Position numbers and translations under genes: made by a program. Below the pieces are notes generated by a model. The model worked only from the letters and a program-made list of their open reading frames with translations, had not been told where the DNA came from and made no database searches. Below, in pieces: positions 1 to 5,003 of a stretch of 9,424 nt of DNA; within the stretch, counting starts at the first letter, position 1, and each line of letters starts with the position of its first letter. Source of the DNA: an uncultured Enterocloster sp. GTDB lineage: Bacteria; Bacillota; Clostridia; Lachnospirales; Lachnospiraceae. The stretch covers positions 1 to 9,424 of the forward strand of contig CALWMT010000083.1 in the NCBI GenBank assembly GCA_944382045.1, read 5' to 3'.

Positions 1-651
1 GTCTCCCCCGACGATCTGGTGCGGGACTACGGCTGCGACGCCCTGCGGCTCTATGAGCTCTTCGTGGGACCGCCGGAGCTTGACGCGGAGTGGGACGATA
101 GGGGCATCGAGGGCGTGTCCCGTTTCCTGAACCGTTTCTGGAACCTGGTGATGGAAAATAAGGACAAGGACATCGAGCCCAGCAAGGAGATGCTAAAGCT
201 CCGCCACAAGCTGGTCTACGACATCGAGCAGCGCTTCAACCAGTTCAGTTTAAACACCGTTGTCTCTGGCTTCATGGAGTACAACAACAAGCTCATCGAT
301 CTGGCGAAGAAGGAGGGCGGCGTTGACAAGGAGACCTTAAAGACCTTTGTGATCCTTCTGGCTCCCTTTGCTCCCCATCTGGGCGAGGAGCTGTGGCAGC
401 AGCTTGGCGGCACGGACAGCGTATTCCATTCCCAGTGGCCGGAGTGCGACGAGGAGGCCATGAAGGACGACGAGATCGAGATCGCCGTTCAGGTCAACGG
501 AAAGACAAGGGCCGTCATCACGGTGCCGGCGGATATTTCCAAGGAGGAGGCCATCGCAAAGGGCAAGGAGGCCGCTGCCGGAAAGATCACGGGAAATGTG
601 GTGAAGGAGATCTACGTTCCCGGCCGCATTGTAAACCTGGTGGTAAAATAA
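1..651 (+). CDS. leuS: Leucyl-tRNA synthetase, C-terminal part (5' end outside window)
   Basis: The frame is open from base 1 to a TAA at 649-651 and gives the last 216 residues of leucyl-tRNA synthetase, the cytoplasmic enzyme that charges tRNA-Leu. The first residues, VSPDDLVRDYGCDALRLYE, are the stretch that directly follows the KMSKS signature loop in bacterial LeuS, so the catalytic core lies just upstream of the window. The helical anticodon-binding domain follows (about window residues 30-145, including LLAPFAPHLGEELWQQLGG). Last comes the small C-terminal domain that contacts the tRNA elbow (about 158-216, with EIAVQVNGKTRAVITVP). The reading frame is intact and shows no sign of decay. 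Two stem-loops, the second a terminator, follow the stop codon, so leuS appears to end its transcription unit here. The GTG at 19 is an internal valine codon, not a start. Confidence 0.96.
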   Translation, partial: VSPDDLVRDYGCDALRLYELFVGPPELDAEWDDRGIEGVSRFLNRFWNLVMENKDKDIEPSKEMLKLRHKLVYDIEQRFNQFSLNTVVSGFMEYNNKLIDLAKKEGGVDKETLKTFVILLAPFAPHLGEELWQQLGGTDSVFHSQWPECDEEAMKDDEIEIAVQVNGKTRAVITVPADISKEEAIAKGKEAAAGKITGNVVKEIYVPGRIVNLVVK

Positions 652-661
652 ACGATAAAAA

Positions 662-696
662 TTTAGACAGCGGGCAGGAAGCTGCCGCCATCTAAA
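662..696 (+). other. Stem-loop just downstream of leuS
   Basis: TTTAGA at 662-667 pairs with TCTAAA at 691-696. Inside it, GCGG(G)CAG at 670-677 pairs with CTGCCGC at 682-688 across a GAAG tetraloop, with one bulged G and a CA/CA internal loop. No T-run follows, so this is not itself an intrinsic terminator. It lies 10 bases after the leuS stop and 24 bases before the real terminator, where it could protect the 3' end of the message. The function is inferred; the pairing is directly visible. Confidence 0.6.
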
Positions 697-720
697 CAAA
701 TAATTCCCAAACGGACATAA

Positions 721-774
721 AAAAGGGGGAGTCCCAGCATCTGCCGCACCGCGCGGCCTGGGGCGCCCTCTTTT
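721..774 (+). terminator. Intrinsic terminator of leuS
   Basis: The 17-base arm 721-737 (AAAAGGGGGAGTCCCAG) pairs with 758-774 (CTGGGGCGCCCTCTTTT) across a 20-base loop. Sixteen of 17 positions pair, two of them as G-T wobbles, with one A-G mismatch. The A-run before and the T-run after make a typical rho-independent terminator, possibly active in both directions. The next open frame starts only three bases after it. Confidence 0.85.
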
Positions 775-777
775 ACA

Positions 778-2106
778 ATGCACCTGGCGGCACACGATTA
801 TGAACCGGAAGAACCTGCGCTTGCGGCGCTTCCGGGAAAGTTTCCGCTCCCCACGGAAAAGAGATCCCGGGCAATTTTGATAAAATGCATGGCGGTGGAC
901 GGACGGCATCAGGGGGAGGGACTTTTAAATCTCCTGGTGCTGCACCTGACAGAGTACCAGATGGAACGCGGCCGTACCCGTCTCTTTGTCTGCACCAAGA
1001 CAGGGGCCGCGCCCTTCTTTAAGGATCTGGGCTTTTACGAGGTGGCTCAGGCTCTCGGGAGGGCGGCCTTCCTGGAAAACAGAAAAAACGGATTTGCAAA
1101 TTATATAAAGAAGCTGCAGGAGGAGACCCGCAGGGCCTTCCCCGAAGGCGCGGCGAAGGGAAGGGGGGAGACCGCATTTGAAGCGGGCGCAGTGGTCATG
1201 AATGCCAATCCCTTTACAAAGGGGCATCTCTATCTGGCCAGCCAGGCGGCCTCCCGGTGCGGCATCCTGCATATCTTCGTGGTGGAGGAGGAGCGCAGCC
1301 TGATTCCCTTTTCCGTCCGGTGGGATCTGGTGAGGAGGGGGACCGCGCATCTGCAGGAAGCGGCGGGGAAAATGATGGGGGAGTATTTTGCGTCCAAATT
1401 CGCGGATCGAATCTCGGAATACGCCGTGCGGGCCCTGCTCTACGAGGTGGCGGTATCGCCCAAGCCCGGCCTTGTGGACCGGTTCAACCAGGGCTCCCAC
1501 AGGGATATGGATTTTTATTCCTTCCTGGGCAGCGCAGCGGCCCTTGGACCGCATTTTCGGAATATGGTCAAGATCGGTATGGATACGGCGGGGGATACCC
1601 CTGAGGAGACCTTTTACCGGCTGCAGTACGAGGGCATCAATGCGGAGGACTCCATGTACCGGGCGGCGGGAAAAGCGAACACCCATAAGGGGGCGATTTT
1701 TTCCGTGGGCATCCTGTGCGGGGCGGCAGGGCGGCTGGGAGCCTTGGGAAAGAGGCTTACGGCCCATGCCATCCTGCGGGAATGCGCCTCCATGACAGCA
1801 AAGCCGATGGAGGAGTTCTTCCGGTCCATGGACGCCGGGACGCAGCGCACGGCGGGCTGCGCAGTGCTTCTCCACCTTCTGGCGGAGGCGGAGGACACCA
1901 ATGTGATCGCCCGCTCTGACTACGACACCTATAGAGAGACAAAGGAGCGGCTTAAATCGTTCTTAAAAGAGAAGCCCATCCCGGAGGAATCGTGGCTTAG
2001 GGATATGGACAGCCGCTTTATAGAGAAAAATCTGTCGCCGGGGGGATCCGCAGATTTGCTGGCTCTCTGCTGGTTTCTATATTTTGTGGAGCCGGTTCCC
2101 GCTTAG
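778..2106 (+). CDS. Chimeric, internally deleted CitC-CitG frame (probable relic of citrate-lyase maturation genes)
   Basis: Seen: one 442-codon frame. Residues about 34-120 resemble the GNAT-like N-terminal domain of [citrate (pro-3S)-lyase] ligase CitC (KCMAVDGRHQGEG, FFKDLGFYEV). Residues 137-192 resemble the start of its nucleotidyltransferase domain (MNANPFTKGHLYL, with the HxGH-type site as KGH). From about 199 the frame is CitG-like (triphosphoribosyl-dephospho-CoA synthase), with VSPKPGLVDRFNQGSH, KANTHKGAIFSVG, AEDTNVIARS and KNLSPGGSADLLAL. Family knowledge: CitC acetylates the citrate-lyase prosthetic group and CitG makes its precursor. Compared with remembered E. coli CitC and CitG, the first ~55 residues of CitC, about 150 C-terminal CitC residues (with the ISxSRVR-type motif) and about 45 central CitG residues (with the RGEAEAG motif) are missing. 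No promoter or Shine-Dalgarno is visible, and a terminator sits directly upstream. An ATG at 1372 could start a CitG-only product. Probably non-functional, although the frame contains no stop. Confidence 0.7.
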   Translation: MHLAAHDYEPEEPALAALPGKFPLPTEKRSRAILIKCMAVDGRHQGEGLLNLLVLHLTEYQMERGRTRLFVCTKTGAAPFFKDLGFYEVAQALGRAAFLENRKNGFANYIKKLQEETRRAFPEGAAKGRGETAFEAGAVVMNANPFTKGHLYLASQAASRCGILHIFVVEEERSLIPFSVRWDLVRRGTAHLQEAAGKMMGEYFASKFADRISEYAVRALLYEVAVSPKPGLVDRFNQGSHRDMDFYSFLGSAAALGPHFRNMVKIGMDTAGDTPEETFYRLQYEGINAEDSMYRAAGKANTHKGAIFSVGILCGAAGRLGALGKRLTAHAILRECASMTAKPMEEFFRSMDAGTQRTAGCAVLLHLLAEAEDTNVIARSDYDTYRETKERLKSFLKEKPIPEESWLRDMDSRFIEKNLSPGGSADLLALCWFLYFVEPVPA

Positions 2107-2127
2107 GGGGGACCGGCCAGCTTTTTT
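2091..2127 (+). terminator. Intrinsic terminator overlapping two convergent stop codons
   Basis: GCCGGTTCCC at 2091-2100 pairs along all ten positions (one G-T wobble) with 2108-2117, around a 7-base loop. A run of six T follows at 2122-2127, four bases after the stem. The loop holds the TAG that ends the rightward CitC-CitG frame (2104-2106) and the TAA that ends the leftward 93-aa gene (2103-2105 read in reverse). In the leftward direction the hairpin is not followed by T, so it should act mainly on rightward transcription. Confidence 0.7.
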
Positions 2128-2384
2128 GCCAGCATTTTCAGAAGGCTCAGCTTTTTCTGCTCTGAGGGAGGCATGTGGGCGCTTAAAATGCTCACCATAA
2201 GGGCGGTTTCCTGGTCGTTAAAGGAGAGTCCCTTCTGGCGGGCCTCACGGTTTATGGAGGCAAGGGCCTCCGCCAGGCTGTTTTTGTCCGCGCTTTTCAG
2301 CCGTTCGGAAAAGCGGGTGAGAAGCTCTATCTTTTCACGGCTCATGGATTTGAGCCGCGGATCCTGCTTCCAGCTGTCGTCCAT
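2103..2384 (-). CDS. Uncharacterised small helical protein (93 aa)
   Basis: I do not recognise this family. The 93-residue product is charged, contains no cysteine and has no signal peptide or membrane segment, so it should be cytoplasmic and mostly alpha-helical (for example SREKIELLTRFSERLKSAD). It begins MDDSWKQDPRLKSMSREK and ends with the helix-like HMPPSEQKKLSLLKMLAKKL. That segment resembles two segments of the 138-aa protein encoded just upstream on the same strand, so the two may be related or work together. The ATG at 2384 is preceded by an AAAGGA-type ribosome binding site about nine bases away. The gene lies about 90 bases downstream of the 138-aa gene, with a hairpin/T-run between them. 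Its stop overlaps the stop of the opposing CitC-CitG frame by three bases. Confidence 0.75.
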   Translation of the reverse strand: MDDSWKQDPRLKSMSREKIELLTRFSERLKSADKNSLAEALASINREARQKGLSFNDQETALMVSILSAHMPPSEQKKLSLLKMLAKKLAGPP

Positions 2385-2403
2385 ATCTATGTATCCTTTC
2401 TAT

Positions 2404-2440
2404 AAAAAAAGATGGCAGCCGGGAAAATGAAATCCGGCTG
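2404..2440 (-). terminator. Leftward hairpin with T-run between the two hypothetical genes
   Basis: Read leftward, CAGCCGG (2440-2434) pairs with CCGGCTG (2422-2416) around an 11-base loop. After five bases (CCATC) come seven T (2410-2404 on the minus strand). The gap between stem and T-run is longer than ideal, so it may be a leaky terminator that lowers expression of the 93-aa gene relative to the 138-aa gene. Confidence 0.55.
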
Positions 2441-2473
2441 TGTGTGCAGGGCAGCGGCCCGCGGCGATGGACT

Positions 2474-2890
2474 CTAGGCCATAGCCTGCAGGGCGGATAT
2501 AACCATCTGCATGGTTTCAAACCGTGACTGCTGCTGGGGGGTGAGGAAGCGCCGCAGCTGGTCCATGGGGGTTTGGCCGTCCATAAATGTCTGGGCCATG
2601 TCGATCAGATCCTGCTCCTCTGGATTGCCGTAGGGGCGGATGGCCTTTAGGAGGTCCCGGATGGAGGCGGGCTTTTTTTGCTGCTCTAAGGAGCAGATGC
2701 CCATGGCCGCCACCTCCTCATTTTCAAAAAGCTCAAAGGTCCTGCGCAGCTCCTGAAATTTCACAAAAAGGGATACGGCCCTCTGCTCCGTCACATTTAG
2801 GTAGGGGAGAGCCGCCTTGATCATCTGCAGATGGTGGTCTCCTACCAGATAGTCCAGATCCGTAAGCTTATATTCGTCCGATGGATTCAT
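2474..2890 (-). CDS. Uncharacterised helical protein (138 aa)
   Basis: I do not recognise this family. The chosen start is the ATG at 2890 (protein begins MNPSDEYKLTDLDYLVGDHH), because a GGTGA ribosome binding site lies about seven bases upstream. The frame extends upstream to 2995, but that extra part has Pro/Gly-rich, non-coding-looking composition. The 138-residue product has no signal peptide or transmembrane segment and looks all-helical. The segments LNVTEQRAVSLFVKFQEL (about 33-50) and LTPQQQSRFETMQMVISAL (about 118-136) resemble each other and the C-terminus of the neighbouring 93-aa protein, with shared pattern hydrophobic-x-x-[T/Q/S]-[E/Q]-Q followed by an amphipathic helix. It is the first gene of a leftward pair and diverges from the 50-aa small gene. 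Function unknown; a cytoplasmic regulatory or structural role would be a guess. Confidence 0.78.
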   Translation of the reverse strand: MNPSDEYKLTDLDYLVGDHHLQMIKAALPYLNVTEQRAVSLFVKFQELRRTFELFENEEVAAMGICSLEQQKKPASIRDLLKAIRPYGNPEEQDLIDMAQTFMDGQTPMDQLRRFLTPQQQSRFETMQMVISALQAMA

Positions 2891-3085
2891 TACTGTTTCA
2901 CCAGCTTTTTCCTGATTTGTTTTAACATATGCGTCCCTGCCTGGTTCCATGCCAGGAATTTGCGGAGGGCGTGGGCCTGCGCCGGATTCCTGCATATATT
3001 ACAGTATGCAGAAGCTGCCCGGCGGGCAGGCAGAAGAGCGATGGCTGTTCGGCGGACAGTGCAGAATGGAGAGGAGGGCTGCCCT

Positions 3086-3238
3086 ATGTACAGCAGGCTG
3101 GTAATTGAGGGCAATGCTGTTTATGAGATAGATGAGGAGTGCGCGAAGGAAAAGCAGAGCTCCGGATTTGGACGAAGGAGGCGGGAGCTGGGGCAGGCAG
3201 GCATGTCTGGTCCGCAGAAAAGAGAACAGGGAAGATAA
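3086..3238 (+). CDS. Small basic-tailed protein (50 aa)
   Basis: A 50-codon frame starts at the ATG at 3086 and ends with TAA at 3236-3238. It has one of the best ribosome binding sites in the window: AGGAGG inside GGAGAGGAGGGC, about eight bases before the ATG. The product starts MYSRLVIEGNAVYEIDEECA, an ordered-looking acidic segment with beta-strand character, and ends in a lysine/arginine-rich, probably disordered tail (GFGRRRRELG to KREQGR). It has no membrane segment. I have an impression that small proteins beginning M-Y-S-K/R-L-V-I-E-G-N-A-V-Y-E-I-D occur in Lachnospiraceae, but cannot verify it here. The same frame is open back to 2831, but that part overlaps the leftward 138-aa gene and is not coding-like. 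It diverges from that gene and is followed at once by a long stem-loop. Function unknown. Confidence 0.6.
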   Translation: MYSRLVIEGNAVYEIDEECAKEKQSSGFGRRRRELGQAGMSGPQKREQGR

Positions 3239-3243
3239 TTCGT

Positions 3244-3289
3244 CATCCGGCAGGCCGCGGAGCTGGTATCAGCCGCCCCCTGCCGGATG
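3244..3289 (+). other. Long stem-loop after the 50-aa gene
   Basis: CATCCGGCAGG at 3244-3254 is the exact reverse complement of CCTGCCGGATG at 3279-3289. Inside this 11-bp stem, after a CC/CC internal loop, GCGG (3257-3260) pairs with CCGC (3273-3276). CTG (3263-3265) then pairs with CAG (3270-3272) around a GTAT tetraloop, with a two-base bulge. That gives about 18 paired positions in all. No T-run follows on either strand, so it is not a standard intrinsic terminator. It starts five bases after the small gene's stop and may stabilise or end its transcript. Confidence 0.6.
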
Positions 3290-3323
3290 CTGGTGTGTCA
3301 GGGGCCGGTGCAGCCCTCCCTTG

Positions 3324-3357
3324 AAAAAAGGCGGAGCGTCCCGAGGGACCTCCGCCT
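3324..3357 (-). terminator. Intrinsic terminator of the Cys/Gly-rich gene
   Basis: Read leftward, AGGCGGAG (3357-3350) pairs with CTCCGCCT (3336-3329), and GTCCC/GGGAC continue the stem to a tiny loop, with a single bulged base at 3337. The stem is followed by a run of T on the minus strand (the A-run 3324-3329). It begins about 20 bases past the stop codon of the Cys/Gly-rich gene. Confidence 0.88.
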
Positions 3358-3377
3358 GCGTGCGTATGAGCCGCAGA

Positions 3378-3617
3378 TCAGCAGCAGGAGCTGTTTGTGC
3401 CGCCGCAGCAGCACAGAATTAAGAGAATCCAGATGAGCTCACTGCATCCGCATCCACATCCGCAGCCGCAGTTATTATGTTCAAAACCGCCGCCAACACC
3501 GCCGCCGCAGCAGCACAGAATCAGGATGAGCCAGATGATGTTGAAGCCTCCTCCTGCCGCGCATCCACATCCGCATCCACAGTCACAACCGCAGTTTGTT
3601 GCTGCTACATCACTCAT
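3378..3617 (-). CDS. Cys/Gly-rich small protein with two modules (chorion-like high-cysteine family, possibly spore-associated)
   Basis: The 79-residue product holds 19 cysteines (24%) arranged as two copies of one module. Module 1 (about 9-40) is CGCDCGCGCGC, then Gly, then the hydrophobic FNIIWLILIL, then CCCGGG. Module 2 (about 50-74) is CGCGCGCGC, SE, LIWILLIL, CCCGG. The protein ends SSCC. The start at 3617 is supported by GGAGGA six bases upstream; the frame is open to 3692 but that part lacks the composition and a better site. Similar proteins in Lachnospiraceae are, as I recall, annotated as chorion class high-cysteine proteins; the name reflects composition only. A sigma-K-like promoter upstream suggests expression in the mother cell and a role in the spore coat or crust, possibly by disulfide cross-linking or metal binding. 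The role is inference; the gene is well supported and has its own terminator. Confidence 0.82.
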   Translation of the reverse strand: MSDVAATNCGCDCGCGCGCAAGGGFNIIWLILILCCCGGGVGGGFEHNNCGCGCGCGCSELIWILLILCCCGGTNSSCC

Positions 3618-3650
3618 GTTTGTTCCTCCATGAAAAGATTGATTACACTG

Positions 3651-3678
3651 TATCATATGACACCCAGCTTGCTCATGT
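3651..3678 (-). promoter_or_regulatory. Sigma-K-like sporulation promoter of the Cys/Gly-rich gene
   Basis: On the minus strand, CATATGATA (3659-3651) matches the Bacillus-type sigma-K -10 pattern CATANNNTA exactly. The AC of AAAC (3678-3677) lies 17 bases upstream, as the minimal sigma-K -35 requires. Transcription would start near 3644, giving a leader of about 27 bases that contains GGAGGA. No convincing sigma-A -35 is placed correctly. These patterns are short, so this is a prediction. Confidence 0.45.
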
Positions 3679-3732
3679 TTCCCATGATTCATAAAAATAA
3701 GGGAAAATTTAATGGTACATGCCAGGAAAATA

Positions 3733-3741
3733 TGGTAGAAT
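3733..3741 (+). promoter_or_regulatory. Possible extended -10 promoter of the alaX operon
   Basis: TGGTAGAAT has the TGn extension followed by TAGAAT, five of six matches to TATAAT. No good -35 is seen at the right distance. Transcription would begin near 3748 and give a leader of about 60 bases. That leader contains a short CCGGC/GCCGG inverted repeat (3760-3764 and 3779-3783) and the ribosome binding site. Confidence 0.35.
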
Positions 3742-3809
3742 CGACATGACAGCCAAGAACCGGCGCGGGGATAGGCCTGCCGGGGAGCGTCAGAGAGAGG
3801 AGCAAAAAA

Positions 3810-4991
3810 ATGGATCAGAATCGACTGTATTATCAGTATCCCTATATTAAGAAATTCACAGGTACGGTGACCAGCTGCCGGGAATCGAAAAAGGGAACCT
3901 GGCTGGTCAGGCTCAGCCAGACTGCCTTCTACCCGGAGGGGGGCGGACAGCCGTCAGACCGGGGGACCCTGGGCGGAGCACGGGTCCTCTCTGTGCATGA
4001 GAGAGAAGGAGAGATTGACCACGAGGTGGATCAGCCCCTTGCGCCGGGCACAGAGGCGGAGGGAATCCTGGATTGGCAGTACCGCATGGACAACATGCAG
4101 CAGCACACTGGTGAGCACATCCTGTCCGGGCTGATCCACCGCCGGTTTGGCTATGATAATGTGGGATTTCACATGGGCTCGGAGGAAGTGACCATTGATT
4201 TTAACGGCCTTCTTTCACAGGAGGATCTGGATCAGCTGGAGAACGAGGCCAATGCCCTTGTGTATGCGGATACGAAGCTGCGGATCTGGTATCCCGGCAG
4301 GGAGGAGCTGGCGGCCCTGGATTACCGCAGCAAGAAGGAGCTCACCGGCCTGGTCCGCATTGTGGAGATTCCGGGAGGCGATATCTGTGCCTGCTGCGGC
4401 ACACATGTAGAGAGAACGGGAGAAGTGGGCATCATTAAGATACGGGGAATGATCCACTATAAGGGCGGGGTACGGCTTTCCATACTCTGCGGCCGGCGGG
4501 CGCTGGAGGACTACCGGCAGCGTCTGAACGACGCGACCGAGATTTCCGTTCTCCTATCGGCCAAGCTGGGAAAGGTACCGGAGGCAGTGAGAAAGCTGAA
4601 GGAGGAGAGCCAGAGGCAGGCAGCGGCAATCAGCGGCCTGTACCGCCAGCTCTTTGCCTTAAAGGCAGAGACGTATCCGGAGAGCGAGGAGGTGCTGGCT
4701 GTTTTTGAGGAGGGGCTTTCCCCGGTACAGCTGCGGCAGTTTGCCACCCTGCTCTATGAGGAGGGAAAGGGGAGCGTGGCCGGCGTGTTTTCAGAGGATG
4801 AAAATGGCGCCTTTCAATATGCGCTTGGCAGCAGCAGGTTTGACATGCGGGGACTCAGCCGCGGGATGAACCAGCGGTTAAATGGACGGGGAGGCGGAAG
4901 CTCCCTGATGGCGCAGGGCACATTCCGGGCAGGCAGAGAGGAGATTGAAGCGGCCTTTTTTGAGGAGGCCCGCAGATATCCAAACAAATAA
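3810..4991 (+). CDS. Alanyl-tRNA editing protein, AlaX type with DHHA1 domain
   Basis: A free-standing relative of the alanyl-tRNA synthetase editing domain, expected to hydrolyse mischarged tRNA-Ala (Ser-tRNA-Ala) in the cytoplasm. An AlaRS-like beta-barrel region comes first (about 1-90), with the conserved FYPEGGGQPSDRG at 40-52. The catalytic/zinc-binding editing core follows, with H99-T-G-E-H103 and C195-C-G-T-H199, i.e. both the HxxxH and CxxxH motifs are intact. A probable coiled coil lies at about 240-285. The DHHA1 domain (about 290-390) carries the glycine-rich GRGGGSSLMAQGTF at 359-372. The 393-residue length fits the long AlaX class; I cannot assign alaXL or alaXM symbols safely. 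The ATG at 3810 has GAGAGAGGAG about seven bases upstream. The gene starts a two-gene unit with the membrane protein 12 bases downstream. Confidence 0.92.
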   Translation: MDQNRLYYQYPYIKKFTGTVTSCRESKKGTWLVRLSQTAFYPEGGGQPSDRGTLGGARVLSVHEREGEIDHEVDQPLAPGTEAEGILDWQYRMDNMQQHTGEHILSGLIHRRFGYDNVGFHMGSEEVTIDFNGLLSQEDLDQLENEANALVYADTKLRIWYPGREELAALDYRSKKELTGLVRIVEIPGGDICACCGTHVERTGEVGIIKIRGMIHYKGGVRLSILCGRRALEDYRQRLNDATEISVLLSAKLGKVPEAVRKLKEESQRQAAAISGLYRQLFALKAETYPESEEVLAVFEEGLSPVQLRQFATLLYEEGKGSVAGVFSEDENGAFQYALGSSRFDMRGLSRGMNQRLNGRGGGSSLMAQGTFRAGREEIEAAFFEEARRYPNK

Positions 4992-5003
4992 GAGGTTAAT
5001 GCG

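Noticed and set aside
2891..2995. Upstream extension of the 138-aa gene by 35 codons
   Set aside because: The extension is Pro/Gly-rich and lacks a ribosome binding site, whereas the ATG at 2890 has GGTGA at proper distance.
2993..3001. CATATATTA, another match to the sigma-K -10 pattern, upstream of the 50-aa gene
   Set aside because: No AC is found 16-17 bases upstream and no sigma-A -35 fits; a lone -10-like match in AT-rich bases is not enough.
3132..3422. Rightward 96-codon Arg/Ala-rich open frame
   Set aside because: Overlaps the small gene, the hairpin and the leftward terminator; composition is that of GC-rich non-coding frames and it has no ribosome binding site.
3397..3633. Repetitive CCGCATCCACATCCGC-like stretches that look like a short tandem array
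   Set aside because: They are the reverse complement of alternating Cys/Gly codons in the 79-aa gene; there are no spacers, so this is not a CRISPR or regulatory repeat.
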